Assembly: GCA_012798535.1 (NCBI GenBank)
Contig: JAAZMZ010000023.1
Span: 62,001 to 126,000 of the forward strand
DNA from: Leptolinea sp.
GTDB taxonomy: Bacteria > Chloroflexota > Anaerolineae > Anaerolineales > Anaerolineaceae
DNA: 64,000 bases
Direction: 5' to 3'
Part shown: positions 34,122-43,412 of the stretch, in pieces
Position numbering within the stretch: position 1 is the stretch's first letter
Layout of the letters: each line of letters starts with the position of its first letter
Translations under genes and position numbers: made by a program
Notes under the pieces: generated by a model
Told to the model about the DNA's origin: nothing
Seen by the model: the letters and a program-made list of their open reading frames with translations, nothing else
The model's database searches: none

Positions 34122-35561
34122 TTACTTAATCCTTTCAATTGTCTCAAGTAACAGACGAATACCAAAACCTGTAGGGCCCTTACCACACCAGGGTTTTTCT
34201 TTATCCGTATCAGCGACAGCGGCGATATCGAGATGCGCCCAGGGAATCTTATCAGAAACGGATTGTTTCAAGAATGTGGCGCCTACGATTGTCTGTGCTT
34301 CGCGAGGGCCAGAATTCTTCATATCGGCCTCATCACTCTTAATGAGATCAAAATATTCTTCATCCATAGGCAGGCGCCACACTCTTTCGCCTGTAGTCTC
34401 TCCAACTGCGCAGATGGCATCGGCCAACTCGTCAGAATTGGATAAAAGACCGGCTCTGAATGTTCCCAGGGCGATTTTGACACCGCCCGTGAGGGTAGCC
34501 ATATCAACGATGGCTTTTGGTCCGTGTTCCTTTTGCGTATAGGCAATAGCATCAGCCAGAATCAATCTTCCTTCCGCATCTGTCGATACAATCTCTACAG
34601 TATGACCTGAAAGCAAAGTAAGAATGTCGTCCGGGCGATACGCCTCACCGGAGATCAAATTCTCAGCCGTGGGGATAACAGCAACAAGGTTGACTTTCAT
34701 CTGCAGCCTGGATGCGGCTATCAAAACAGCCAGTACTGAAATTCCTCCGGCTTTATCGAATTTCATACCCTGAATGGATTCTGCACCTTTAAGGGAATAG
34801 CCGCCACTATCGAAGGTTATGGCTTTGCCTACCAGAGAAATGGGGGAGGCATTACCGTTGCCATGATATTTGACAATGATCAACCGTGGTTTCACAGAAC
34901 TTCCCTGGCCCACAGCCGCGATTCCACCGGAACCCATGGAAACAAGTTCGGGATATTCAATAATCTGACAACCTAATCCATACGCTTCAGCCAGAACACG
35001 GATACGCTCCTCCATCAATTGAGGATTGACCACATTCCCCGGTTCATGAATCCAGTCCCTCGCCAGGTCCACAGCTTCACCCAGAATGGAAGCACGTTTG
35101 ATCTCGCTATCCAACTTCGGAAGAGCCGCATGAGATTTTATATAAATCCATACCTTTTGCCGTTCTTTTTTATTTCGGGTGATATATCGATCAAACTTGA
35201 ATCCTCCAATACAGAATCCTTCAAGTAACGCACGAAGAATCTGGTCATCCCCGGAGAATTGAGGTTGAGTAAGATCACAGCCGATCTTCTGGAGGTTGTG
35301 AGATATGCACCAGCGGGCGAAGGATGCGGACGCTTTACGATACGTGTCAGGCTGAACTTTTTCCTTTTCTCCGAGCGAAACAACATAACGCCGCGTATTT
35401 CCCTCGGATGAAACAGAGACAGATCCGAGCTTCTTATCAGTGGCAACCGTCATGTCTAGATTTTCGGCGTATTCAAAAACCAGTTCTGGTAATTCTGCCG
35501 GCAGTGACTCTAGAGCCTCCAATTTTATGCGGGCTTCTGTGATAATTTCATTGATTTTCAT
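34122..35561 (-). CDS. pepA: Leucyl aminopeptidase (M17 family)
   Basis: Cytosolic di-metal aminopeptidase (479 aa) that removes N-terminal residues from peptides. The catalytic domain shows AITFDSGGYSLK (metal Asp and nearby Lys), KFDKAGGISVLAV, and the signature VSTDAEGRLILADAIAY, where the family normally has NTDAEGRL. The N-terminal half (about 1-160) is the poorly conserved M17 N domain. The gene overlaps the upstream metallophosphoesterase by 4 bases. The Asn-to-Ser change at the start of the signature is the only oddity. Confidence 0.9.
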   Translation of the reverse strand: MKINEIITEARIKLEALESLPAELPELVFEYAENLDMTVATDKKLGSVSVSSEGNTRRYVVSLGEKEKVQPDTYRKASASFARWCISHNLQKIGCDLTQPQFSGDDQILRALLEGFCIGGFKFDRYITRNKKERQKVWIYIKSHAALPKLDSEIKRASILGEAVDLARDWIHEPGNVVNPQLMEERIRVLAEAYGLGCQIIEYPELVSMGSGGIAAVGQGSSVKPRLIIVKYHGNGNASPISLVGKAITFDSGGYSLKGAESIQGMKFDKAGGISVLAVLIAASRLQMKVNLVAVIPTAENLISGEAYRPDDILTLLSGHTVEIVSTDAEGRLILADAIAYTQKEHGPKAIVDMATLTGGVKIALGTFRAGLLSNSDELADAICAVGETTGERVWRLPMDEEYFDLIKSDEADMKNSGPREAQTIVGATFLKQSVSDKIPWAHLDIAAVADTDKEKPWCGKGPTGFGIRLLLETIERIK

Positions 35562-36712
35562 TTTGCATCCTTATGATTTATTCCTGTGATTTCCCAGACG
35601 ACAATTTCCGGCGGGCAAAGAAAACGAACACGCGGAGCGGATAATCCTTCCAGTCCAAGTCCGCGAATAATATACAAGACTAATTTCCCTAAGGAATATC
35701 TTCCGGATTGAAATTTCAATCCGTAAAGCGAACCAGTAAAGAGCGGGCCTGTCAAAGGCAGACAAACCTGACCCCCGTGTGTATGGCCGGAAAGTTGGAG
35801 GTCAACTTGCCCGTCCGTGATAAGTGGCGCGATATCAGGAGAATGATGAAGCAGAATACGAAACCCGGAAGGGGTTGTTTTCAGAAGCTCATTCAAACGG
35901 GGAGCATCCTTATGGGGAGCATGGGTGCATTCCAATCCGATCACCTGCAAGGTTCCACCATTTCCATCCAGAAATACGACAGCATCGTTTAATAGCCTAA
36001 CGGGCGTTTCATCGAGAAGATGCGGAAAATTCTCCGGCAGATCCACGGCAGGACTGCCACTTACACCAAATATTCCGAGAGGTGCGCGCCATTCACGAAG
36101 GACGGCTTTTAAATCAGACCAGGCTTGCGGATTGCGGATCGAGGAAAGACTGAGATAGTCGCCGGAAAATAGAATGGCATCAGGGGAAATATCACGGATC
36201 AAACCATTCAACTTCTCTTCTCGTATGGATAATCGTTCCAGATGAAGATCCCCAATATGCAGAATGGCAAACCGTGACGCAGGCGGCAATTTATTCGTTT
36301 CTATCTTCTGCCGGGTTACTGAAATGCGATAAGGTTCAAACCAGAAGGCATATATCTGAAGTATGCATCCCAGAATTTGCAGTGGAATCCAGATGATAGG
36401 CGCCGTGAATAGTACGGGAAGTATGCGGAACAAAGCGAGGAAGAAAACCTGGGGTTTTACAGGGCCGTACGATCTATGAAATTTGGGGAGAAGCGAGATG
36501 GAAATCCAATCGAAGAGTATAAAAACGAGAAAAATCAGGCAGAATAATCCATTCGCGAGATATCCCAAAAAGGAAAGAGCTACCATTAAAAAGAAAAACA
36601 GGGCTGAAGGAATTTCATCCAAAGCCATGGTTTTATGCAAAAGCACATCAAACAGATTACCTGTCTGACCGGGAAAAATTTCCCGATCAGAAAAATCTTT
36701 AGCTTCGATCAC
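35558..36712 (-). CDS. Membrane-anchored metallophosphoesterase, GNHD motif degenerate
   Basis: Calcineurin-like phosphoesterase (384 aa) with two to four hydrophobic helices in residues 25-130 and a C-terminal catalytic domain. Metal motifs seen are LHIGDLHLERL (D-x-H), LFSGDYLS (GD), LLHHSPD (His) and LSGHTHGGQV (GHTH), as in YkuE-like membrane phosphoesterases. The central GNHD/E motif, which provides a metal-ligand Asn and the catalytic His, is replaced by GVSGSPAVD at the expected position. The protein may have altered or no hydrolase activity. It lies in an operon with a DJ-1/PfpI protein upstream and pepA downstream, with 4-base overlaps on both sides. Confidence 0.8.
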   Translation of the reverse strand: MIEAKDFSDREIFPGQTGNLFDVLLHKTMALDEIPSALFFFLMVALSFLGYLANGLFCLIFLVFILFDWISISLLPKFHRSYGPVKPQVFFLALFRILPVLFTAPIIWIPLQILGCILQIYAFWFEPYRISVTRQKIETNKLPPASRFAILHIGDLHLERLSIREEKLNGLIRDISPDAILFSGDYLSLSSIRNPQAWSDLKAVLREWRAPLGIFGVSGSPAVDLPENFPHLLDETPVRLLNDAVVFLDGNGGTLQVIGLECTHAPHKDAPRLNELLKTTPSGFRILLHHSPDIAPLITDGQVDLQLSGHTHGGQVCLPLTGPLFTGSLYGLKFQSGRYSLGKLVLYIIRGLGLEGLSAPRVRFLCPPEIVVWEITGINHKDAK

Positions 36713-37266
36713 TTCTTTGTATTTTCCCCTTGCGCCGGTTGAGCTTTATTTGCGAAAGCCTGGACCAGTTCCCGGCAAAAATCGGGAATATCCGCTACCA
36801 CCCGGCCAAATACCACATTTCTGCTGCGCAAAGCCGGTAAATTCTTCCAATTCGCTCCGGCATTGACCATGTCATCTCGGATGCCTTCACTGCCAGTCGC
36901 ATCAAGACCGCTTACAATCCCGGCGCTAATACCCACAAGACCCGCATGACAGATCATACCGATGATCTTCTCCTGGTGATAGAAATCCGCGACAAAGCGT
37001 TTTACAGATTCGTACCGCCTGATCTTATCAGGTGCCCAGCCTCCTGGAATGACCAGGCCATCATATTCGCCGGCATCCACGTCATCGAAGCCAATATCCG
37101 CCGTTGCTGAAAGATTATTCTTACCACGGTATGTCTCACCGGCGGTGATTCCGGCTACGATCACATCTGCTCCGGCTTCCTGCAAACGCATTAATGGAAC
37201 CCAAAACTCCAGATCTTCAAAACCCGGGCCAACAAGAAAAAGGATATGCATGCCATCCAATTCCAT
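36709..37266 (-). CDS. DJ-1/PfpI family protein
   Basis: Glutamine-amidotransferase-fold protein (185 aa). The nucleophilic cysteine lies in IGMICHAGLVGISAG, with GLVIPGGWAPDKIR before it and an acidic residue in FLVGPGFEDLEFWVPL that would pair with the Cys. Members include PfpI-type peptidases and glyoxalase III-like deglycases; the exact activity cannot be assigned. The start is supported by AGGAG 7 bases upstream. First gene of the PfpI-phosphoesterase-pepA operon. Confidence 0.85.
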   Translation of the reverse strand: MELDGMHILFLVGPGFEDLEFWVPLMRLQEAGADVIVAGITAGETYRGKNNLSATADIGFDDVDAGEYDGLVIPGGWAPDKIRRYESVKRFVADFYHQEKIIGMICHAGLVGISAGIVSGLDATGSEGIRDDMVNAGANWKNLPALRSRNVVFGRVVADIPDFCRELVQAFANKAQPAQGENTKK

Positions 37267-37321
37267 GATGAACTCCTGATGAGAAAAATTAGGGAGGCTG
37301 ATGTACAGCCTCCCTGTTATT

Positions 37322-38788
37322 TTACTCTGCTTTTTCCGGCAGCCAGCAGCAAAGAACCAAATCTTTGGCCGCCTTCACTTCATCCAGCCTGCGGATGGGA
37401 GTTTTATGCGGTGCTGTCAATAGAAGTTCCGGTTTCTCATGGGCTTCTCTGGCGATCGCCAGCATGGCTTCGGCAAATGCATCCAGAGTCTGAATGCTTT
37501 CTGTCTCTGTCGGTTCTATCATTAAAGCTTCGTGAACGATCAACGGGAAATAGTTGGTTGGCGGATGGAAATCATAATCCATCAGACGTTTGGCAATATC
37601 CAGCGCGTGAACATCAGGAACGTCAGGAAAGATACCTTCAAGAACAAATTCATGCATACACACGCGGTCATAGGGTAATTTATAGGCTGATCTGATCTTC
37701 GATAGCAAGTAATTTGCATTCAACACAGCCAGCTCGGACACACGCCGTAATCCATCTGCGCCATGCATCATGATGTAAGTATAGGCGCGAACAAACATAC
37801 CGAACTGCCCATTAAAAGCTTTCACCCGCCCAATGGATTTTTCCGGTTGATAGAACCCAAAAAGTGGAGGCATTTCATCATCGCCTTCCTCAATGACAGC
37901 CACCAGAGGGCCGGGAAGGAATTCTTTTAATGCTTCGCAAACACCCACAGGACCAGAGCCGGGACCCCCACCACCATGCGGGGTTGAAAAAGTCTTATGC
38001 AGGTTGAAGTGCATAACATCGATGCCTAGGTCACCCGGACGGACAATTCCGAGAAGAGCATTCAAATTGGCACCGTCGCCATATACCAGACCACCGGATT
38101 TGTGCACGATATCTATTACCTGCAGGATGTTTTCATCAAAAAGACCCAGCGTATTCGGATTGGTCAGCATGATGCCTGCAACTGTATCATCACACGCGGC
38201 CTTCAAAGCTTCCAGGTCTGCATTCCCGCGGGCATCGGTTGGAATACCGACAACCTCAAAGCCGATCATGGCAGAACTGGCCGGATTGGTGCCGTGAGCG
38301 GAATCGGGGATGAGCATCTTGGTGCGTTTTGTATCTCTCCGGGATTGATGATACGCGCGGATGATTGTGACTCCGGTAAATTCGCCCTGCGCTCCGGCAG
38401 AAGGCTGCAGCGAGACACTCGCGAAACCGGCGATCTCCTTCAGTAGTTCCTGGAGGTTATACATGAGGGCGAGGTTGCCCTGAATGGACTCAATGGGTTG
38501 AAGAGGATGGCTGAAGGCAAAACCTGGCAATCGGGCCATAGCTTCATTCACCCGCGGATTGTATTTCATGGTGCAGGAACCCAGAGGATAGAATCCTTCA
38601 TCAACGGAATAATTCAGGTGAGATAGATGCATGTAATGCCTGATGACATCCACCTCAGACAATTCTGGAAGAGGGATATCTTTCCGCACGAAACCGGCCG
38701 GGAGTTCGACAGATGGAACATCAGCATCTGGGAATTGCACACCCGGCCGACCGGGAGAGGATAATTCATAAACAGTCTTCTCAGTCAT
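37322..38788 (-). CDS. gcvPB: Glycine dehydrogenase (decarboxylating) subunit 2
   Basis: PLP-binding half of the two-subunit P protein of the glycine cleavage system (488 aa). The PLP lysine is in DVMHFNLHKTFSTPHGGGGPG, and the N-terminal LGSCTMKYNPRVNE segment is conserved. Together with GcvPA it decarboxylates glycine and passes the aminomethyl group to lipoylated GcvH. It overlaps gcvPA by 8 bases. No gcvT or lipoyl-protein dehydrogenase gene lies in the window, so these must be elsewhere. Confidence 0.95.
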   Translation of the reverse strand: MTEKTVYELSSPGRPGVQFPDADVPSVELPAGFVRKDIPLPELSEVDVIRHYMHLSHLNYSVDEGFYPLGSCTMKYNPRVNEAMARLPGFAFSHPLQPIESIQGNLALMYNLQELLKEIAGFASVSLQPSAGAQGEFTGVTIIRAYHQSRRDTKRTKMLIPDSAHGTNPASSAMIGFEVVGIPTDARGNADLEALKAACDDTVAGIMLTNPNTLGLFDENILQVIDIVHKSGGLVYGDGANLNALLGIVRPGDLGIDVMHFNLHKTFSTPHGGGGPGSGPVGVCEALKEFLPGPLVAVIEEGDDEMPPLFGFYQPEKSIGRVKAFNGQFGMFVRAYTYIMMHGADGLRRVSELAVLNANYLLSKIRSAYKLPYDRVCMHEFVLEGIFPDVPDVHALDIAKRLMDYDFHPPTNYFPLIVHEALMIEPTETESIQTLDAFAEAMLAIAREAHEKPELLLTAPHKTPIRRLDEVKAAKDLVLCCWLPEKAE

Positions 38789-40130
38789 GGGGATTCTCCC
38801 GCAAGATTTCTACAAAATAATCAATATCGTCTTTTGAATTCATCTCGGTCACAGCGATAAGCATGGATTTCTTCAGAGAAGGAAAATCCTTTCCCAGCTC
38901 ATAGCCGCCAAGAATCCCGTGTTCCAGAAGGTGAGAATTCAACTCGGAGACCGGAATAGGACATTCAATCATAAATTCGTTAAAGAAGGGCTGCTCGGTC
39001 TTTACTTTATATCCGGGGATGGAAGCGATTTGCCCAGCGGCATAATGCGCCTTTTGATAGCATAGTTCCGCAATTTTCCTTAATCCCTGCTTGCCGACAA
39101 GAGAAAGATAAACAGCCGATGCGAGAGCCATCAAACCTTGATTGGTGCAAATGTTGGATGTGGCTTTCTCTCTTCGAATGTGCTGTTCACGGGCCGTCAG
39201 GGTGAGGACATAACCGCGTTTACCATCCTGATCTACAGTTTCGCCAACCAGACGTCCGGAAATCTTACGAACAAGTTCTTTTTTCGTGGCAAACAGACCG
39301 AGATATGGCCCGCCCATAGAAAGGGGAATACCAAGAGGTTGGCCTTCGCCGGTCACGATATCTGCGCCAAAATCAGAGGGTGGCTTAAGAAGACCAAGGG
39401 CGATGGGATTGATCGAAACAGCCACCAGAGCGCCTTCTTTATGTGCGACATCCACTAGCTTCGTATAGTCATATATTCTACCTAAGAAGTCAGGATATTG
39501 CACCAAAACAAGAGCCGTACTCGAATCGATCAACTCAATCAATTTATCCGGAGATTCACGAAGATTATTCTCTGCGTCGCCGACAATTTCGAGGTCGGAG
39601 AAACCCCGGGTGTAGGTACGAATGGTTTCTCGATATTGGGGATGTAGAGCAGGTGAAACTACCATCTTCGGACGTTTCCCACGGAAATGGGCGTGTGCCA
39701 GAATGACAGCTTCCGCGGCAGCGGTTGCTCCATCGTAATGAGACGCATTACAGGCATCCATACCGGTCAAATTGGCAATCATTGACTGATATTCAAAGAT
39801 TGCCTGCAATGTGCCCTGAGAGATTTCTGGCTGATAGGGTGTATAGGCAGTAAAGAATTCGCCACGGCTGATTACAGTGTCAACGGCAGCTGGGATAAAG
39901 TGATTGTAGGCACCGGCTCCCAGAAAACAGAGCATATCCTTTACAGAACCATTCCCACTGGCCAGATCACCCAATTCGGCCGTGATTTCCATTTCTGTCT
40001 TTGCCGGAGGTAGGTCCAATTTGGGGAATCTGAATTTCTTCGGAACAGCTTCGAACAGTTCCTCAACCTTTTTTACCCCGACCGCGTGCAGCATCTCGTC
40101 CCGTTCGGAACTGGTATGCGGGGTGAACAT
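38781..40130 (-). CDS. gcvPA: Glycine dehydrogenase (decarboxylating) subunit 1
   Basis: First subunit of the split P protein (449 aa). It begins MFTPHTSSERDEML and has the conserved CFLGAGAYNHFIPA, FTAYTPYQPEISQGTLQ and TNICTNQGLMALASAVYLS segments of the family. The ORF track uses a TTG one codon earlier. The ATG at 40130 overlaps the gcvH stop as TGATG, which supports it. It sits in the middle of gcvH-gcvPA-gcvPB under glycine riboswitch control. Confidence 0.95.
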   Translation of the reverse strand: MFTPHTSSERDEMLHAVGVKKVEELFEAVPKKFRFPKLDLPPAKTEMEITAELGDLASGNGSVKDMLCFLGAGAYNHFIPAAVDTVISRGEFFTAYTPYQPEISQGTLQAIFEYQSMIANLTGMDACNASHYDGATAAAEAVILAHAHFRGKRPKMVVSPALHPQYRETIRTYTRGFSDLEIVGDAENNLRESPDKLIELIDSSTALVLVQYPDFLGRIYDYTKLVDVAHKEGALVAVSINPIALGLLKPPSDFGADIVTGEGQPLGIPLSMGGPYLGLFATKKELVRKISGRLVGETVDQDGKRGYVLTLTAREQHIRREKATSNICTNQGLMALASAVYLSLVGKQGLRKIAELCYQKAHYAAGQIASIPGYKVKTEQPFFNEFMIECPIPVSELNSHLLEHGILGGYELGKDFPSLKKSMLIAVTEMNSKDDIDYFVEILRENPHD

Positions 40131-40522
40131 CAATGGCTCCGATCTTTCAGGAATTTTTCATAGTCCGCGGCGGTCATCAAACCATTTAACTCCGCTGGAT
40201 CTGACATCTCCAGCTTTAACATCCAGGCCTTTCCATAAGGATCGGTATTTACGAGCTCGGGTGTCTTTGAAAGATCTTCATTTACGGCCACGACTTTTCC
40301 AGAAACAGGGAGATTCACGTCAGCGGCGGCTTTCACGGATTCGATCGTGGCACAGGTTGTCCCTTTTTTAGCCGAATCACCTTCAGCCAGGACAACCTCA
40401 ACAAAAACAACATCGGAGAGTTGTTCCTGAGCATAATCCGAAACACCGATAGTAGCGGTTTTGCCTTCTACTTTGACCCATTCATCTGTGGCGGTGTATT
40501 TATAATCGGCAGGTACATTCAT
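40130..40522 (-). CDS. gcvH: Glycine cleavage system H protein
   Basis: Lipoyl carrier protein (130 aa) that shuttles the aminomethyl group between the P and T proteins. The lipoylation lysine is in CATIESVKAAADVNLPVSG (lysine of the ESVKA motif), and the N-terminal YTATDEWVKVEGKTATIGV is typical. AAAGGAG precedes the ATG. First gene behind the tandem glycine riboswitch. Confidence 0.96.
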   Translation of the reverse strand: MNVPADYKYTATDEWVKVEGKTATIGVSDYAQEQLSDVVFVEVVLAEGDSAKKGTTCATIESVKAAADVNLPVSGKVVAVNEDLSKTPELVNTDPYGKAWMLKLEMSDPAELNGLMTAADYEKFLKDRSH

Positions 40523-40578
40523 GGTAATTCTCCTTTTAGATTTGGGTTTTTAACACACAACAGGTTCAACCAGATAAT

Positions 40579-40745
40579 CTCTGTCTTTAACCTGAGAGAT
40601 TCGTTGCAAATACAACTTGCCCCTTCGGTGGAAATACCCTTTCCAGAGGAGATCACAGAGGGGTCCTTTTACCTGAGAGATTCATCCACGTTTCTGAAGC
40701 GTCGATTTGCCCCTTCGGTTCCGTAAAACGGCCTCTTCCCCGCTG
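40579..40745 (-). ncRNA. Tandem glycine riboswitch
   Basis: Two glycine aptamers lie in series upstream of gcvH on the minus strand. Each has the conserved ACCGAAGGGGCAA core and a closing CTCTCAGGT(A/T) strand. The promoter-proximal aptamer covers about 40666-40745 and the second about 40579-40665. Two-aptamer glycine riboswitches normally turn on gcv expression when glycine is high. No terminator is visible between aptamer two and gcvH, so control may act on translation. This riboswitch and the two promoters account for most of the 431-base gap. Confidence 0.95.
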
Positions 40746-40793
40746 CATCCATTATTCATCTGTCATCCCCCACAACAACTGCTGATTAAGTTC

Positions 40794-40799
40794 ATTATA
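40794..40799 (-). promoter_or_regulatory. -10 element of the gcv operon
   Basis: TATAAT on the minus strand, with the predicted start near 40787, about 40 bases before the first aptamer. No good -35 box is visible. Confidence 0.45.
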
Positions 40800-40890
40800 T
40801 CAAAGAAGAATTTCAACGCGTGTAGTACGTTATTAACGGAAATCGATAACATAAGTAATATAAGCCATCATCAGATTCGAGTAAAAGGAG

Positions 40891-40919
40891 TATAATTTGA
40901 ATTCGCGCCAATGGCGCGA
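40891..40919 (+). promoter_or_regulatory. typA -10 box with adjacent palindrome
   Basis: TATAAT at 40891-40896 is followed by a perfect palindrome TCGCGCC-AAT-GGCGCGA at 40903-40919, overlapping the expected transcription start. The -35 region is poor. The palindrome may be an operator or a 5' stem on the mRNA. Confidence 0.45.
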
Positions 40920-40953
40920 TTTGTTTTCTTAAAAGCCAAGGGAAGAGAGTTGT

Positions 40954-42807
40954 ATGCTTATTGAACGAGATGATATACGCAACGTGGCTATCATCGCGCA
41001 CGTTGATCATGGCAAGACCACACTGGTAGATGGTTTATTAAAACAGGCGAGAGTATTCCGTGAAAATCAACAGGTTATGGAGCGCGTTATGGATTCCAAT
41101 GACCTGGAACGGGAACGGGGCATCACCATACTTGCAAAGAACACATCTGTGGTCATTCCTGATCCGAGCACTAACAAACCGGTAAAGATCAATATTGTCG
41201 ATACACCCGGGCATGCCGATTTTGGCGGCGAGGTCGAACGTGTGATGAACATGGTCGACGGAGTACTGCTTCTTGTCGACGCGGCAGAAGGTCCCATGCC
41301 ACAGACTCGCTTTGTACTCAAAAAAGCACTCGAGATGGGTCATAAAGCTATTGTGGTCATTAATAAGATGGACCGTAAAGATGCCGAACCCGATCGGACG
41401 CTGAACGATACATTTGATCTTTTTATTGAACTGGGAGCAAACGAAGAACAGGCTGATTTCCCGGTGATCTATGCCAATGCGATAACGCAGCAGGCTGGAT
41501 TGACTCAGGAACTCTCTGCTGACCTGCAGCCGCTCTTCAAAGCCATTCTTGATCATATCCCCGCGCCTAAAGTTGACCTGGATGCGCCATTCCAGATGCT
41601 GGTTACCAATTTGGGATATGACGACTATCGTGGTGTGACGGCTGTTGGCCGAATATTCGCAGGAAAGGTAAATGCCGGGCAGGATGTCGCCCGTATTAAA
41701 GTCAACGGTGAGATCGTACCGGAGAAGATTAAATATCTCTACACCCATCAAGGACTAGATAAAGTCGCCATCGACGAAGCATCCGCGGGAGACATCATTT
41801 CTATTGCGGGATTGGAAGGTATTGGGATCGGGGAAACACTTGCCGATGCCACGACACCCATCGCTTTGCCTCCAATACTGGTAGAAGAGCCCACCGTTAA
41901 AATGACATTTGCCGTGAATAACTCTCCCTTTAAAGGTAGAGAAGGTAAATGGAGCACCAGCCGTAATTTGCGTGAAAGATTATTGAACGAATTGCGCAAT
42001 AACGTAGCCTTGCGGGTGGATGAAACGGAAAGCCCGGACACCTTCATTGTTTCAGGTCGTGGTGAACTTCACCTGGCGATATTGATTGAAACCATGCGGC
42101 GTGAAGGCTATGAATTCCAGGTTTCGAAACCGGAAGTAATCTTGAAAGACGGTCCGGATGGCAAACCGCTGGAACCTTATGAAGAATTACATATTGAAAC
42201 CAGCCAGGATACTGTTGGGATCGTCGTCGAAATGCTGGGTGTCCGGCGCGGCAAAATGCTGGATATGATCAATACCAATGAAAACACCGTGCGTTTGACC
42301 TATATCATTCCCACCCGTGGATTACTTGGTTTTCGCTATCAATTTCTCACAGCGACTCGCGGTAACGGTATCATGAACACGCTGTTCCACGGATACGGGC
42401 CATTCACCGGTGCCTTTACCACAAGAGCAACCGGATCAATTGTAGCCTGGGATAGTGGTATGACAACCACTTATGGATTAAAGAATGCTGAAGAACGAGG
42501 AACGCTGTTTCTGGGAGCCGGTGTTGAAGTATACGAAGGCATGGTAGTTGGAGAACGTGCCCAACCGGGTGATCTATCTGTAAATGTATGTAAAAAGAAA
42601 CACCTCACCAACATGCGTTCATCCAACAAAGATATCGAAATCCGGCTGACTCCTCCGCGGAACATGAGCCTGGATGAGGCTATTGAATATCTCGAAGAAG
42701 ATGAATTGTTGGAAGTAACCCCCATAAACTTTCGGATACGAAAGAAAATTCTGGAAACCGAAGAACGCGGCAAGCAGTCTAAGAAAGCTAAAGAAGAAGT
42801 CGAGTAA
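40954..42807 (+). CDS. typA: Ribosome-associated GTPase TypA/BipA
   Basis: Translational GTPase (617 aa, normal length). G motifs: [15 protein letters not shown] (G1), [11 protein letters not shown] (G2 region), [12 protein letters not shown] (G3) and [10 protein letters not shown] (G4). Elongation-factor-like domains II and III/V follow, and the C-terminal domain unique to TypA begins near [19 protein letters not shown]. BipA acts in 50S subunit assembly and stress or low-temperature growth. The gene is monocistronic with its own terminator. Confidence 0.96.
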   Translation: MLIERDDIRNVAIIAHVDHGKTTLVDGLLKQARVFRENQQVMERVMDSNDLERERGITILAKNTSVVIPDPSTNKPVKINIVDTPGHADFGGEVERVMNMVDGVLLLVDAAEGPMPQTRFVLKKALEMGHKAIVVINKMDRKDAEPDRTLNDTFDLFIELGANEEQADFPVIYANAITQQAGLTQELSADLQPLFKAILDHIPAPKVDLDAPFQMLVTNLGYDDYRGVTAVGRIFAGKVNAGQDVARIKVNGEIVPEKIKYLYTHQGLDKVAIDEASAGDIISIAGLEGIGIGETLADATTPIALPPILVEEPTVKMTFAVNNSPFKGREGKWSTSRNLRERLLNELRNNVALRVDETESPDTFIVSGRGELHLAILIETMRREGYEFQVSKPEVILKDGPDGKPLEPYEELHIETSQDTVGIVVEMLGVRRGKMLDMINTNENTVRLTYIIPTRGLLGFRYQFLTATRGNGIMNTLFHGYGPFTGAFTTRATGSIVAWDSGMTTTYGLKNAEERGTLFLGAGVEVYEGMVVGERAQPGDLSVNVCKKKHLTNMRSSNKDIEIRLTPPRNMSLDEAIEYLEEDELLEVTPINFRIRKKILETEERGKQSKKAKEEVE

Positions 42808-42809
42808 AC

Positions 42810-42837
42810 AAAAACCGGGATTGTCCCGGTTTTTATT
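42810..42837 (+). terminator. Intrinsic terminator of typA
   Basis: AAAAACCGGGA-TTG-TCCCGGTTTTTATTT, a stable stem directly after the stop codon. The A/T flanks would also let it work for the convergent small gene. Confidence 0.9.
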
Positions 42838-42864
42838 TGACAATAACTTGAGAATCACGCCGGC

Positions 42865-43059
42865 CTATTTACTTGATTCTTTCTGGCTCTTACTTCCAAT
42901 TTCCACAAGCTGGATTTGCACCTGATAGCGTTTGCCCTCGATTTCCATTTTGCCGTTGGCATAGTACCCTCTCGAGCCAGTCTTAAACTCCTTCGGCGGG
43001 AGTGCCATCACATTGAGCAATGTTCCTTCATTATTCTTAATTTCTGCCATTATGACCAT
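42865..43059 (-). CDS. Conserved-looking 64-aa protein, unknown function
   Basis: Small charged protein that I do not recognise. From the ATG at 43059 it reads MVIMAEIKNNEGTLLNVMAL and then KTGSRGYYANGKMEIEGKRY, with alternating beta-type residues and a Lys/Ser-rich tail. The ORF track starts 51 codons earlier. The ATG at 43059 is preceded by GGAGG at normal distance, whereas the upstream start runs through the glmS promoter region. Its strong ribosome-binding site suggests it is real. The pattern could be a single-domain OB- or SH3-like protein, but that is only a guess. Confidence 0.6.
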   Translation of the reverse strand: MVIMAEIKNNEGTLLNVMALPPKEFKTGSRGYYANGKMEIEGKRYQVQIQLVEIGSKSQKESSK

Positions 43060-43173
43060 TTTTGCCTCCACAATCAGTGTATTTATTATACGGGAGATGT
43101 GGATTTTTTCAGGTATAATGCCGGTAATTGGAGGCTGCCTATAAGAAAATTCATAATATATTGACATGGGAAA

Positions 43174-43345
43174 AATAGCGCATGGTCCACTGGGCAGATG
43201 GGGGAACTTCAACCGGCGGATGACGAGGATGAGGGTTCTTCACTGCAAAGTGAAGTTAACCGGAATGTATTCCGGGAAAATCGACAGGTCAGCGGATGCC
43301 CTCCAGAAGAAATTCTGATTTCCCAAAACGTATTTGGAAATAAAG
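43174..43345 (+). ncRNA. glmS ribozyme (glucosamine-6-phosphate-activated)
   Basis: Upstream of glmS. The sequence matches the core of the known ribozyme in order: ATA-GCGC at the cleavage site (predicted cut between A43177 and G43178), GACGAGGATGAGGGTT, ATCGA, and GCGGATGCCCTCC. Between the GGGTT and ATCGA elements lie two extra hairpins (CTTCACT..AGTGAAG and CCGGAAT-GT-ATTCCGG). The ribozyme cleaves the glmS mRNA when glucosamine-6-phosphate binds. It fills much of the 353-base gap 43060-43412. The rest holds a TATAAT at 43114-43119 and the glmS ribosome-binding site. Confidence 0.88.
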
Positions 43346-43412
43346 CACATCACATCTTTGAATGCGATAGTAATAATGTATTCGCAAGATCGTTCTATGT
43401 TGGAGGACAACC

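Noticed and set aside
41038-41751. 237-aa minus-strand ORF
   Set aside because: Lies wholly inside typA in a shadow frame; typA motifs are intact, and the ORF has no domain signature.
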